Shown here: piece by piece, positions 10,570-18,570 of the stretch
Layout of the letters: every line of letters begins with the position of its first letter
How positions within the stretch are numbered: position 1 is the first letter of the stretch
Origin: Thermococcus cleftensis
GTDB taxonomy: Archaea; Methanobacteriota_B; Thermococci; Thermococcales; Thermococcaceae
NCBI RefSeq assembly: GCF_000265525.1
Contig: NC_018015.1
Location: forward strand, 558,001 to 622,000
Length of the DNA: 64,000 nt
Reading direction: 5' to 3'
The notes under the pieces: model-generated
What the model saw: the letters and a program-made list of their open reading frames with translations, nothing else
Databases searched by the model: none
Told to the model about the DNA's origin: nothing
Program-made: the position numbers and the translations under genes

Positions 10570-11340
10570 TCAATCCCTCCTTATGAGATTAAACACCGCG
10601 AGTGTAGCGAGGAGTGCCTCCTCGGTGCGGACTGTTTTAGTCCGCTGATTTGGAACGGTGTTGAGGATTAGATCAAAGTCATATTCCTCCTCGCCGAGGA
10701 GCTCCATCACGCCCTTCCTCGGTGAGCCGAAGACGAATCCGACCTCCCCCTCGAGCGGGGGAAGCTTCACCTCCCTGACGTCGCGACCCCTCCTTGAGGT
10801 CGCGATGGTCAGATCCAGCCTGGCCTTTTTAAGTGTTTTTGCCAGTGACTTCCTCGTGAGATGCACCCTGTATCCCCAGTACTTCTCTGGCTTCGCGGGC
10901 ACTACCCTGAGCGGCCTTACCGAGACGATTCTGAAGGTTGTGCGCCCTTCAACGTCCCCCTCCACCAGGGCGAGCTCGTCGAGGCCGATGTCCGCGTAGA
11001 CCCTTCTGCCCTTCCGGAAGGCGAAGCCCTCGCGGATTTCCCCAACCCTGGGCTTGCCTTTGAGCTTGTGGTGGGGCGTCCTCAGCGGCGGGATAACGCC
11101 GACGTACCTGAGCTCGGGCATCAGCGGGAACAGCCTCTTCCTGAGGTACTGGGGCGTTTCCGCGTACTCCAGGATCGTCTTGATGAACCTCCCGTCCCTG
11201 CCGCCCGCCCTGTATATCCAGACGTGCTCGACGCCGAATATCGCGCAGCTCCTGGCTATCTGTCCAACCTTGTACGTCCTGATTTTTGGGTCGTCGGTTT
11301 CCTCGAGGAGCGAATCGGGAATGAAGACGTGCCAGGCCAT
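10570..11340 (-). CDS. Putative SPOUT-class RNA methyltransferase
   Basis: Predicted SAM-dependent RNA methyltransferase of the archaeal/eukaryotic group related to human C9orf114/SPOUT1 (PF02598 type), commonly encoded next to rpl3 in archaea. Visible segments are [20 protein letters not shown] at the N-terminus, [40 protein letters not shown] and, near the C-terminus, a knot-like FVFGSPRKG loop followed by [22 protein letters not shown]. The frame is open to 11424, but a TATA box at 11397-11406 lies inside that extension, so ATG 11340 (about 256 residues) is the likely start. It appears to be the first gene of the ribosomal operon. The RNA target is not visible from sequence. Confidence 0.85.
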   Translation of the reverse strand: MAWHVFIPDSLLEETDDPKIRTYKVGQIARSCAIFGVEHVWIYRAGGRDGRFIKTILEYAETPQYLRKRLFPLMPELRYVGVIPPLRTPHHKLKGKPRVGEIREGFAFRKGRRVYADIGLDELALVEGDVEGRTTFRIVSVRPLRVVPAKPEKYWGYRVHLTRKSLAKTLKKARLDLTIATSRRGRDVREVKLPPLEGEVGFVFGSPRKGVMELLGEEEYDFDLILNTVPNQRTKTVRTEEALLATLAVFNLIRRD

Positions 11341-11365
11341 TTTTCCGTCATCCTTCGCTGTGCTA

Positions 11366-11406
11366 ACTTCAACGCTGAAGTGGGGTCTATGGAGACTATT
11401 TAAAAG
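11366..11406 (-). promoter_or_regulatory. Promoter of the ribosomal-protein operon
   Basis: On the minus strand a TATA box CTTTTAAATA occupies 11397-11406, preceded by a purine-rich BRE-like CGAAAGC. The expected transcription start, about 26 nt downstream, falls near 11375. That position is the centre of a small inverted repeat, ACTTCA-acgc-TGAAGT (11366-11381). This is the only clear promoter seen upstream of the ribosomal genes in this window. Confidence 0.65.
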
Positions 11407-11675
11407 GCTTTCGAACCCTTCCACCCTTTTTTGGTGTTGATGGTGTGAAACTTTTTTGCAAAGCAGACTTCACGTTGTGAAGAGCCACAGGCTTTTGGCG
11501 GAATTTACAGAAGCAACCGTTGTCCCAACAGCTCCCCTGCCAGGAAGATGTTTCAAAGCTTATAATATGGGGCAAAAATGTGTAAACTCAACTTGTATCC
11601 CCACGAGTAGCTTGCGGGGGTACAAGTTAAAATAAAGATTATCTTCCCCGGGATAATCTTCACTCAGATAATATC
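11407..11675. other. Intergenic region with two inverted repeats
   Basis: No gene was recognised here. It lies between the RNA ligase stop and the ribosomal-operon promoter. The first inverted repeat (11590-11602 with 11616-11628) pairs AACTTGTA-CCCC over 13 positions with one G-T pair. The second (11635-11643 with 11652-11660) pairs AAGATTATC with GATAATCTT. A near-palindrome AGATAATATCT follows at the ligase stop. On the plus strand a TATA-like CTTATAATAT (about 11559-11568) lies about 25 nt before the first repeat. The structures could be minus-strand termination/processing signals for the ligase mRNA or a small RNA. Confidence 0.5.
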
Positions 11676-12818
11676 TCAGTCCACAAACGCCAAACCATTC
11701 CACAGCTCCCTCATCTCCCGCGTGGCGTCGGGATAAACGCGCTTGAAGGTTATCTTCCAGTAGCCGTTCTTCAGGTCCTCGATGTCCTCGATGTGTATCC
11801 TGACCCCAAGCCTCTCGAAGTGGGTCACCATCTTATGTGCGGTGCTGATGCTCTTCACCCGCACCGTGAAGACCTCCTCGACCTCGCCGCCGCTGGCAAC
11901 CTCGTGGATGCTCTCGACGAAGGGCCCTAGGAGGGCCTTTCCAAGGGCCCTGGCGTACCCGTCGAACTCCTCCCCCTTCACCTTCCTCTCGGCCAGGTAA
12001 AAGGCGAGGCGTTTAATCCTCCCCATGAAGTAACCATGAGGAAGGTCAAAGAATATGTGGGAGCCTATCCTGATGTCGTTTATGTTGGCGTAGGGGGTGA
12101 CGTATTTCGCGATTCTCTTCATGTCGGGTGTTTTCATGACGATGCCCTCCCTCCTCTCGCGGCTGAGCCTCTCGATTAGCTCGTACAGCTCGTCGATTTT
12201 CGAGCGGTCGTAGACGCCGAAGGTCTCAACGTGCTCGATACCGTACTCCTCAGCCAACTTGAGCCTCTCCTCCACTGGAAGGCTCCGCCCCGTTCCCTTC
12301 TCCTGTATGTCAAAGAGGAAGAACCGGATGTCCTCCTTAACGTATGGGGGTCCCTCGACAATGTACGGACTCTCCGGTCCGGCCATCTCTCCCGCCAGGA
12401 CGAGGTTCGGGTAGTCCCTGAAGAACTCCTCGTTCACGAAGTCGAGTATTCTCTCCGTCGTGAAGGGGCAGACAAAACCACCCCTCGTGAGGGCAAGAAT
12501 CTTATCCTTCACCTTCACGACGCGCACGTTGTAGCCGTCCACCTTCTCTTCGACGTAGAAGGGTCTGCCCTTGAAGACTCGCCTTATTCCGTTCTCCAGC
12601 TGAACGATGCGCTTTATGTGGGGGAAGCCCAAAACAACGTCGCCGTTCTCAAAGACCACCGTCCCGCGCCGGAAGCCCCTGGCGGAGTCGCGGAAGCGAA
12701 CGTACCTGATGCCCCCAAATTCGTCCTCAACTATGCCGCCCTTGCCCTCCAGAACGTTAAGGCGCTCCTCCGGGACGCCGAGCTTGAGGAGCATGGCCTT
12801 AAAGTCGGAACTTACCAT
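11676..12818 (-). CDS. ATP-dependent RNA ligase (Rnl3 / Pab1020 family)
   Basis: 380-residue nucleotidyltransferase-fold ligase that seals RNA 5'-phosphate and 3'-hydroxyl ends, with circularisation activity known in this archaeal family. Motif I is EEKVDGYNVR with adenylated Lys about residue 92. Later motifs include LAGEMAG and FLFDI (motif III/IIIa region), REGIVMKTP (motif IV) and AKYVTPYAN (motif V). The C-terminal 130 residues match the dimerisation/C-terminal domain of the Pyrococcus enzyme. ATG 12818 follows GGTGGGACG. It is a single gene with its own upstream region. Confidence 0.9.
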   Translation of the reverse strand: MVSSDFKAMLLKLGVPEERLNVLEGKGGIVEDEFGGIRYVRFRDSARGFRRGTVVFENGDVVLGFPHIKRIVQLENGIRRVFKGRPFYVEEKVDGYNVRVVKVKDKILALTRGGFVCPFTTERILDFVNEEFFRDYPNLVLAGEMAGPESPYIVEGPPYVKEDIRFFLFDIQEKGTGRSLPVEERLKLAEEYGIEHVETFGVYDRSKIDELYELIERLSRERREGIVMKTPDMKRIAKYVTPYANINDIRIGSHIFFDLPHGYFMGRIKRLAFYLAERKVKGEEFDGYARALGKALLGPFVESIHEVASGGEVEEVFTVRVKSISTAHKMVTHFERLGVRIHIEDIEDLKNGYWKITFKRVYPDATREMRELWNGLAFVD

Positions 12819-12934
12819 CGTCCCACCGACCTAATTTGGACGGCATCGTTAATAATCATTATGAGTATATGACAAACGCACACCAATCCTGGAATCACAA
12901 CAGAGAAAAGGGCAAGATAATAGGGAAAAATGAT

Positions 12935-13483
12935 TCAGCGCTTCATCGTGGAGAGGACCTTGGTGGTGACGTCGTTGCCTTCCTTGTCGTATATCCTGAA
13001 GTAAGCGCTGTAGGGGAGCTTCATCTTGGCCCTGTGCATGGCACCGAGGGCAAACTTGAGGTGGTTCTCGTTCACCCAGACGGTGAGTATCTTCTGGTCC
13101 TTCTTGACGCGGGCGGCAAGGCCAATCGGCTTTCCGAAGGGCCTGCGCATACCGTTTCCGTAACGGTCGGCCTTTCTTCCGGTTGCCATAGGGTTCTCCC
13201 TAAGCACCTGGAACGGGTAAACGCGGATCTTGAAGTGGTAGTTGCTCCTTCCGACGTTCTTCTGGAGGTACCTGTTCACCTGGATACGAATGGCCTCAAG
13301 GGCGTTCTGCCTTATCTGCATGGCCTGCTCGGCGTGAAGGCTGACCTCGTATTCAAACTCGGCTGAGAGGTTGCCCATGTCGAAGATCGTTATCTTCGGT
13401 CCGGGCGCGCCGCGTATGTACTCCCTCCTCGTGTAAGCGGGCTTATCAACGTCCCTATCAATCTTGGCTGGTCTCAGTCCCAT
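12935..13483 (-). CDS. rpl10e: Ribosomal protein uL16 (L10e)
   Basis: Large-subunit protein near the A-site tRNA elbow. [32 protein letters not shown], the basic loop [20 protein letters not shown] and [14 protein letters not shown] are characteristic. 182 residues. It stands outside the main operon with its own strong promoter and a GGAGGTGAGATA ribosome binding site. Confidence 0.96.
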   Translation of the reverse strand: MGLRPAKIDRDVDKPAYTRREYIRGAPGPKITIFDMGNLSAEFEYEVSLHAEQAMQIRQNALEAIRIQVNRYLQKNVGRSNYHFKIRVYPFQVLRENPMATGRKADRYGNGMRRPFGKPIGLAARVKKDQKILTVWVNENHLKFALGAMHRAKMKLPYSAYFRIYDKEGNDVTTKVLSTMKR

Positions 13484-13505
13484 TATCTCACCTCCAAATG
13501 AGCGT

Positions 13506-13546
13506 AAGCTAAGCCTAAACTTAGCTTGACCTCGCTTTTATAAAAG
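13506..13546 (-). promoter_or_regulatory. uL16 promoter with inverted repeat at the start site
   Basis: A textbook TATA box CTTTTATAAAAGC (minus strand) lies at 13534-13546. Transcription should begin near 13514. There a perfect 8-bp inverted repeat, AAGCTAAG-cctaaa-CTTAGCTT (13506-13513 and 13520-13527), spans the start. It could be a repressor operator or a 5'-end RNA hairpin. Confidence 0.65.
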
Positions 13547-13573
13547 TTTTGGAGCGCTTGCTCTCATCAGGGA

Positions 13574-14740
13574 TTATTTGCCACGACCTTTAAGCTTAAC
13601 GCTCTGCCAGAGCAGTGCCACTGACACCGGAAGAAACGCCAGCAGGGCGAGGTTGAGCGTTACAGCACCGTGGAGCTCGCCGAGGGAATAGGCAAAGCCG
13701 AAGAGCATGCCGCCTAGGAAGGTCGATAGGTTCTGAACCGCGTTTACCCCTCCTATCGCGAGGGAGGAGCGGTGGTAGGAAGCGAGAACCTTTCTCGATA
13801 TCGGCCTGAAGCTCTGGAAGGCAAAGAGAGCAAGGAATATCCCCAGGAAAACCGTAGGAGCTGTCTTCACGGCCGCCAGAAGCGGAGAAACCGCCGCCAT
13901 AATGGAGGTGAGCAGGACCATTCTCCTCTCGCTCCTGACGTCGGCGAGCCAGGAAGCGAAGTAGCTCAGCATCGCGGAGAGAAAGCCAGCCCAGCCGATG
14001 AGCGTGGCCGTCCTTGCCTTCTCCAGCCCGAGGGCCTCGGAGACGTAGACGTAGGTTATCTCGCCGGAGGTGAAGGCAACTATTACCGCCATCAGCGATG
14101 CGATTATCAAAATCCTCTTCGGGTCGAGGCTCGGCCCCTCTCCACCGGGGGTTTCCTTTCTCCTCGGCGTTATCAGCCCGTAGAGGAGAGCGTAGCTGGC
14201 AACCATTATCAGGCCAGTGAGGACAAAGAAGACCGAGGAAATCCACATCTGGCCTCCAAGTCCCAGGTCTATGGTGTAGGCGTAGACGTAGTTCCCGAGG
14301 AGGGAGGCTATGCTCCCGAAGAAGAAATACACGGCAGTTACCCTCGCCCTTATCTCCTTGGGTGTGGCAACGGCTATTACAAACTGCGCCATCGGCCAGC
14401 TCAGACCGTTGAGGAAGCCGTTCAGGAGCTTTATCCCGGCGACCTGAAGCCAGCTCGAGGTGAGGGGGTAGAGCTGAACGGCTATTGCATTTCCCATCAT
14501 GGCAATGGCCCCTATGTAGACGAGCCTTTTCCCCCTCTCGAGGAACCATCCCCCGAATATCGACGAAAATGCCCTCGCGAGCACGAAGGACATCGAGACT
14601 ATCGAGATTGAGAGCATGGAAGCCTGGAGCACGTCACGGGTGTAGAAGGCTATCGCAGGCGTTGCCAGGCGGAAGGCTATCGTCCCCGTGAAGGCCGAAA
14701 TGATGAGCAGGACTATCCCAGCCAGGCGTCTCCGTTCCAT
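13574..14740 (-). CDS. MFS-type transporter
   Basis: 388-residue polytopic membrane protein with about 12 hydrophobic segments and the major-facilitator motif-A-like loop GGWFLERGKRLVYIGAI between early helices; a second cytoplasmic loop carries LADVRSERRMVLLTS. The central loop TPRRKETPGGEGPSLDPKR separates the two six-helix halves. Substrate cannot be told. ATG 14740 follows AAGGTGGTCTG, and a TATA box GACTTTTAAAAGC lies at 14772-14784. Confidence 0.85.
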   Translation of the reverse strand: MERRRLAGIVLLIISAFTGTIAFRLATPAIAFYTRDVLQASMLSISIVSMSFVLARAFSSIFGGWFLERGKRLVYIGAIAMMGNAIAVQLYPLTSSWLQVAGIKLLNGFLNGLSWPMAQFVIAVATPKEIRARVTAVYFFFGSIASLLGNYVYAYTIDLGLGGQMWISSVFFVLTGLIMVASYALLYGLITPRRKETPGGEGPSLDPKRILIIASLMAVIVAFTSGEITYVYVSEALGLEKARTATLIGWAGFLSAMLSYFASWLADVRSERRMVLLTSIMAAVSPLLAAVKTAPTVFLGIFLALFAFQSFRPISRKVLASYHRSSLAIGGVNAVQNLSTFLGGMLFGFAYSLGELHGAVTLNLALLAFLPVSVALLWQSVKLKGRGK

Positions 14741-14860
14741 CAGACCACCTTCTAAGCGTTAGGGCGTAGCTTTTAAAAGTCTTAGTAGGGTTGAAAACTT
14801 TTCATTTATGTTCACGGGCAACGGAAAAAGCTTCAGAAACCCCCCGCAAAGCCTGGGAGA

Positions 14861-14901
14861 ACCCTTTTATAGATCCCGGCTCAACTCCCGCCGAGGTGAT
14901 G
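14861..14901 (+). promoter_or_regulatory. Aminotransferase promoter and ribosome binding site
   Basis: TATA-like CCTTTTATAG at about 14862-14872, expected transcription start near 14892, then GAGGTGAT at 14894-14901 and ATG at 14905. This layout excludes the longer in-frame start at 14791. Confidence 0.6.
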
Positions 14902-14904
14902 TTG

Positions 14905-16059
14905 ATGGAACTCAGGTTCGAAATGGAGTATGAAGAAGCCTACAGGGAGCTGTACGAGCTCGTCAAGCCAAAGTACAAGCTCTTCACCGCCGGACCCGTT
15001 GCCTGCTTCCCCGAGGTTCTCGCGATAATGAGCGTCCAGATGTTCAGCCACCGCTCTGCTGAGGCAAAGGCCGTTCACGTTGACACCCTTGAGAGGCTCA
15101 GGAAGTTCCTTGAAGCTGAGAAAGGCGAGATAATACTCTTCCCCAGCTCCGGTACAGGCTTCATGGAGGCCGCGGTCAGGAACACGGTTCCTCACGGCGG
15201 AAAAGTTCTCGTCACCGTCATTGGCGCCTTCGGAAAACGCTTTGCAGACGTCGTCGAGGCCAATGGAAGGAGAGCGATAATCCTCGAGAAGGAGCCGGGA
15301 AAAGCTATCAAGCCGGAGGAGCTCGACGAGGCTTTGAGAAAGAACCCCGACGTCGTTGCGGTAACCATAACCTACAACGAGACCTCGACCGGCGTGCTGA
15401 ACCCGCTCCCCGAGCTGGCAAAGGTCGTCCACGAGCACGACAAGCTGCTCTTCGTCGACGCTGTTTCCGCGATGGGCGGTGCAGACATAAAGTTTGACGA
15501 GTGGGGCCTCGACATGATATTCGCCAGCTCGCAGAAGGCCTTCGGCGTCCCGCCGGGGTTAGCTGTTGCTGCCGTCAGCGAGAGGGTCTTTGAGATAGCG
15601 GAGAAGATGCCCGAGCGCGGCTGGTACTTCGACCTTCCGCTCTACAAGAAGTTCAACGAGAAAAAGAAGGGAACGCCCTCAACTCCGCCGCTCCCGCAGG
15701 TGTTTGGTCTCAACGTCGTGCTCCGCATTGTTGAGAAGATGGGCGGCAAAGAGGCTTGGCTCGACATGTACAGGAAGAGGAGCGAGATGATACGCGAGGG
15801 AGTCAAGGAGATGGGGCTTGGGATACTCGCCGAGCCCGGCTACGAGAGCCCGACCATTACAGCCGTCGTCGTCCCCGAAGGAATGAAGGGTGTCGACGTC
15901 TACAACGCGATGCGCGAGCGCGGCTTCGAGCTGGCCAAGGGCTACGGAAGCGTCGCCGAAAGAACCTTCCGCATTGGAAACATGGGCTACATGACCTTCG
16001 AGGACATCGAGGAAATGCTCGCCAACCTCCGCGAGGTCATAGAAAAGCTTAAGGGCTGA
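14905..16059 (+). CDS. Class V PLP-dependent aminotransferase (serine/alanine-glyoxylate aminotransferase type)
   Basis: 384-residue cytosolic transaminase of the SPT/AGT group, which exchanges amino groups between alanine, serine or aspartate and a 2-oxo acid. KLFTAGPVACFPEVLAIMS is the conserved N-terminal motif. SSGTGFMEAAVRNTVPHGGK forms the phosphate-binding region. LFVDAVSAMGG contains the Asp that holds the pyridine nitrogen, and SSQKAFGVPPGLA contains the Schiff-base Lys. Start 14905 is set by GGTGAT 4 nt upstream and by the promoter. A GC-rich hairpin follows at 16051-16066. Confidence 0.88.
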   Translation: MELRFEMEYEEAYRELYELVKPKYKLFTAGPVACFPEVLAIMSVQMFSHRSAEAKAVHVDTLERLRKFLEAEKGEIILFPSSGTGFMEAAVRNTVPHGGKVLVTVIGAFGKRFADVVEANGRRAIILEKEPGKAIKPEELDEALRKNPDVVAVTITYNETSTGVLNPLPELAKVVHEHDKLLFVDAVSAMGGADIKFDEWGLDMIFASSQKAFGVPPGLAVAAVSERVFEIAEKMPERGWYFDLPLYKKFNEKKKGTPSTPPLPQVFGLNVVLRIVEKMGGKEAWLDMYRKRSEMIREGVKEMGLGILAEPGYESPTITAVVVPEGMKGVDVYNAMRERGFELAKGYGSVAERTFRIGNMGYMTFEDIEEMLANLREVIEKLKG

Positions 16060-16080
16060 GCCCCTTTCCCTTTATTCCAG
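16051..16080 (+). terminator. Possible terminator after the aminotransferase gene
   Basis: AAGGGC-tga-GCCCCTT can fold with a mismatch next to the stop codon and is followed by a pyrimidine-rich TTTCCCTTTATT. Archaeal terminators mainly need T-tracts, so this is only suggestive. Confidence 0.3.
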
Positions 16081-16088
16081 TGAGGGGC

Positions 16089-16874
16089 ATGATATCGAAG
16101 AGATGGATAACCACGTGGCTCGTTCTCAACTTCCTCATATTCTGGTTCGTCGGCTTAGCTTCGAGCGGCTACTCCATGGAGGGCTACCTGCCCGGAGAAA
16201 GCGACAAGGTAGATCAGTACACCCCCGTTGTCTACACCGCCCCGGACGACAAGCCCGTCGGAATCCTCTACATGGTGGACTACGACGGCGTCATCTACTA
16301 TTACATCGTCTGGGAGGACGAGTACTTCAGCAACTCGCTCATAGACAAGCTCTACCGCTTCTTCCGCGGCCTCGTCTACGGCGGGGCGACGCAGGACATA
16401 GAGGTAGTAAAGGTGAACCCGGACAATGGAACCTTCTACTTCCAGACCTACGGACACACCAACGTCAACGGACAGCTCCTCGATAATGGCAGCTGCCTCT
16501 GGATCGAGGAGAACACGGTCGTCCCCGACTGCGCCGTCAACGGAACGCACGTGAAGGTCTACGTGGTTACCTGGAACCACATGCTGTCCCTCCTGCCCGA
16601 AAACGGGACGGAGAGGGTCGTGCTCCCCATGAGGCACATGACCCCGGACGACTACGTTGCCCTCGGAATGTTCAGGAGAACCCAGTACTCGATGGCCGGC
16701 ATAACCTTCGACTCCCTCTTCCTGGCCATAGTGGCGACCCTGGCATTCAACGGGGTGATGTTCGCGGCCTGGAGGAAGGGCTACTTTACAAGAGAACGGC
16801 AGAGGAAGGTCAGAAACGAAATCCATAACGGCTGGGGAAAGGTAAAGGAGTGGCTGAAAGGACGCTCTAAATAA
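16089..16874 (+). CDS. Membrane protein of unknown function with large external domain
   Basis: About 261 residues. There is an N-terminal hydrophobic segment (WITTWLVLNFLIFWFVGLAS) and a second one near residue 210 (LFLAIVATLAFNGVMFAAW). The roughly 170 residues between carry several N-x-S/T sites (DNGTF, DNGSC, VNGTH, ENGTE) and should face outside. A basic tail RERQRKVRNEIHNGWGKVKEW would be cytoplasmic. I do not recognise a family. GTG 16080 is an alternative start. The 3' end overlaps the convergent ATPase gene by 8 nt. Confidence 0.7.
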   Translation: MISKRWITTWLVLNFLIFWFVGLASSGYSMEGYLPGESDKVDQYTPVVYTAPDDKPVGILYMVDYDGVIYYYIVWEDEYFSNSLIDKLYRFFRGLVYGGATQDIEVVKVNPDNGTFYFQTYGHTNVNGQLLDNGSCLWIEENTVVPDCAVNGTHVKVYVVTWNHMLSLLPENGTERVVLPMRHMTPDDYVALGMFRRTQYSMAGITFDSLFLAIVATLAFNGVMFAAWRKGYFTRERQRKVRNEIHNGWGKVKEWLKGRSK

Positions 16875-17448
16875 CGGGCCTGAGCTCCCCGTTCTTTACC
16901 TCATAGATGCGGTTTATGCTCTTTCTGCCTGTCCTGAAGTCCCTCTTGAGCTCGACGACTATGTCGAACTTGTCAAAGGTCTCGTCGTCTATGCGGAGCC
17001 AGTGCTTAACCTCGCCCTTTATGTCGTCGGTCAGCGCAAGGGAGGTCACTATGAATGCGTAGTCGTCTATAAGCTCGCGGAATATCCTCGCGACATCTAC
17101 CGTGTGAAGGGTGTCTATGACCACGTAGTCCGGGTTCAGTGCCTTGATTTTTGAGATGACCTTTGATGTGCGCCTCTCCAGGGGCTGGCTGTCGAACTGA
17201 GTATCCACCACAACGATGTTCGGTTTGAAGGGCTTGAACTCCCCGTAGGCGGTTATAACGGCCACCTTCCAGTCGCCGGGTATGAAGTGCATCAGCGCCT
17301 CAACCAGCTTGGTCTTTCCGGAGCGGCTGGAACCAACCACGAGGATGTCCTTCTTGGAGAGAATCGCGTTCTTCAGAACCTCAAACTGCTCCTCTGTTGC
17401 GGCGCCGTAGCGGATCAGGTCCTCAGGTGTGAATATGTACACTCCCAT
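16867..17448 (-). CDS. P-loop ATPase of unknown role (VirB11/PilT-like core)
   Basis: 193-residue single-domain ATPase. Walker A is GSSRSGKT (residues about 39-46), followed by a helix of the secretion-ATPase type. A Walker-B-like LNPDYVVIDTLHTVDVARIF occurs about residue 105-125, where secretion ATPases have a similar DE/His box. It lacks the N-terminal domains of true type II/IV secretion ATPases. No partner gene is adjacent, so function is open. A TATA-like CGTTATAACG lies at about 17480-17490 and GGTGGTAAAGC precedes ATG. Confidence 0.7.
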   Translation of the reverse strand: MGVYIFTPEDLIRYGAATEEQFEVLKNAILSKKDILVVGSSRSGKTKLVEALMHFIPGDWKVAVITAYGEFKPFKPNIVVVDTQFDSQPLERRTSKVISKIKALNPDYVVIDTLHTVDVARIFRELIDDYAFIVTSLALTDDIKGEVKHWLRIDDETFDKFDIVVELKRDFRTGRKSINRIYEVKNGELRPVI

Positions 17449-17647
17449 GCTTTACCACCATACAGGGTTCTCAGCGGGCGTTATAACGCTATCGCCGCAG
17501 GGCTTTGATGAACGTCAAACAAAGCCCAGTATACTGTCATATATCCAAAAAGGGCCGGAATTAAATGTCATATCTTGCCCAAAATCCAAAAGTTTTTGCA
17601 CAAAGGCCATAAAGGAAAAAGTCAGTGACAGAAATCAGGTGATAAAC
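17449..17647. promoter_or_regulatory. Divergent intergenic region with an 8-bp inverted repeat
   Basis: The region separates the ATPase (minus) from the asparagine synthetase (plus). It contains a minus-strand TATA-like box at 17480-17490 and, just upstream of it, GGGCTTTG (17500-17507) paired with CAAAGCCC (17520-17527). An alternative shorter pairing TTTGA/TCAAA lies inside. Plus-strand TATA-like CATATATCC lies near 17538-17547. Confidence 0.4.
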
Positions 17648-18550
17648 ATGAACGCTCTCCAAATTGTGACCAGAAAAATTGAACCAGTTATGGAAGTTCA
17701 GACGAGAATGGTTGACTATATGACAAGATACATGGTGAGCCAGGGCTTCAAGTGGCTCCTTCCGGTCATGCTCAGCTCCATAACCGACCCCCTCTGGCCG
17801 GATCCAGCGGCGGAAGAGGCGCTGAAGCCGCCCGAAGTCGAGGTCTATGGTTCCAGGCTGAGGCTGACCCACAGCATGATACTCCACAAGCAGATGGCAG
17901 TTGCGATGGGCATCGATAGGCTCTTCGTCCTCTCGCCCAACATCAGGCTTGAAGGTCGCTCGGCAGACGACGGCAGGCACGCCTACGAGTTCACCCAGCT
18001 GGACTTTGAGATGGCCTATGCAAGTATGGACGATGTGATGGGGCTCATCGAGGGTCTTATAAGCGGACTGTTCAAGGAGGCCAGGGGCTGGGGCCTCGAG
18101 AGGGAGGTGCCCAGGGTCAGGCCGCCCTTCAAGCGCTTCACGCTGGAGGAGATAAAGGCGGAGTTCGGAGATGAGGACGAGGCCAGCAGGGTTATGAAGG
18201 AACCTTTCTGGGTCACGGACATCGAAAGGGAGTTCTACGACAGGGAGGACCCGGAAAGACCCGGCCACTTCAGGAACTACGACCTCTACCTGCCGGAGGG
18301 CTACGGTGAAGTTTCGAGCGGCGGCGAGAGGGAGTGGGAGTACGAGGTCATCGTCAGGAAGATGAAGAGAGCCGGCATAAGCCTCGATGCTTTCAGACCC
18401 TACCTGGAGGTGGCCAAAGCCGGCCTGCTGAGGCCGAGCGCCGGGGCAGGAATTGGCGTCGAGAGGCTGATCCGCTACATGGTGGGGGCAAAGCACATAG
18501 CCGAGGTTCAGCCGTTCCCGAGGATTCCGGGCGTTCCGGCGGTGATCTGA
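17648..18550 (+). CDS. Archaeal asparagine synthetase related to asparaginyl-tRNA synthetase (AS-AR)
   Basis: 300-residue class II aminoacyl-tRNA-synthetase-type catalytic domain without an anticodon-binding domain. This is the architecture of the Pyrococcus abyssi AsnRS paralogue that makes asparagine from aspartate and ammonia. Class II motif 2 is seen at RLFVLSPNIRLEGRSADDGRHAYEFTQ (split here as RLFVLSPNIRLE and YEFTQLDFEMA), and motif 3 at SAGAGIGVERLIRYMVG. Start ATG 17648 follows CAGGTGAT by 4 nt. The longer open frame from 17429 crosses the intergenic region and is not supported. Confidence 0.85.
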   Translation: MNALQIVTRKIEPVMEVQTRMVDYMTRYMVSQGFKWLLPVMLSSITDPLWPDPAAEEALKPPEVEVYGSRLRLTHSMILHKQMAVAMGIDRLFVLSPNIRLEGRSADDGRHAYEFTQLDFEMAYASMDDVMGLIEGLISGLFKEARGWGLEREVPRVRPPFKRFTLEEIKAEFGDEDEASRVMKEPFWVTDIEREFYDREDPERPGHFRNYDLYLPEGYGEVSSGGEREWEYEVIVRKMKRAGISLDAFRPYLEVAKAGLLRPSAGAGIGVERLIRYMVGAKHIAEVQPFPRIPGVPAVI

Positions 18551-18570
18551 GGGGCAAACGTTTCGAAAAC

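Noticed and set aside
11341-11424. N-terminal extension of the SPOUT methyltransferase
   Set aside because: The stretch contains the operon TATA box and the expected transcription start, so it is upstream of the mRNA.
17429-17647. N-terminal extension of the asparagine synthetase frame
   Set aside because: It crosses the intergenic region, overlaps the divergent ATPase gene start and is not like the family; ATG 17648 has a good ribosome binding site.
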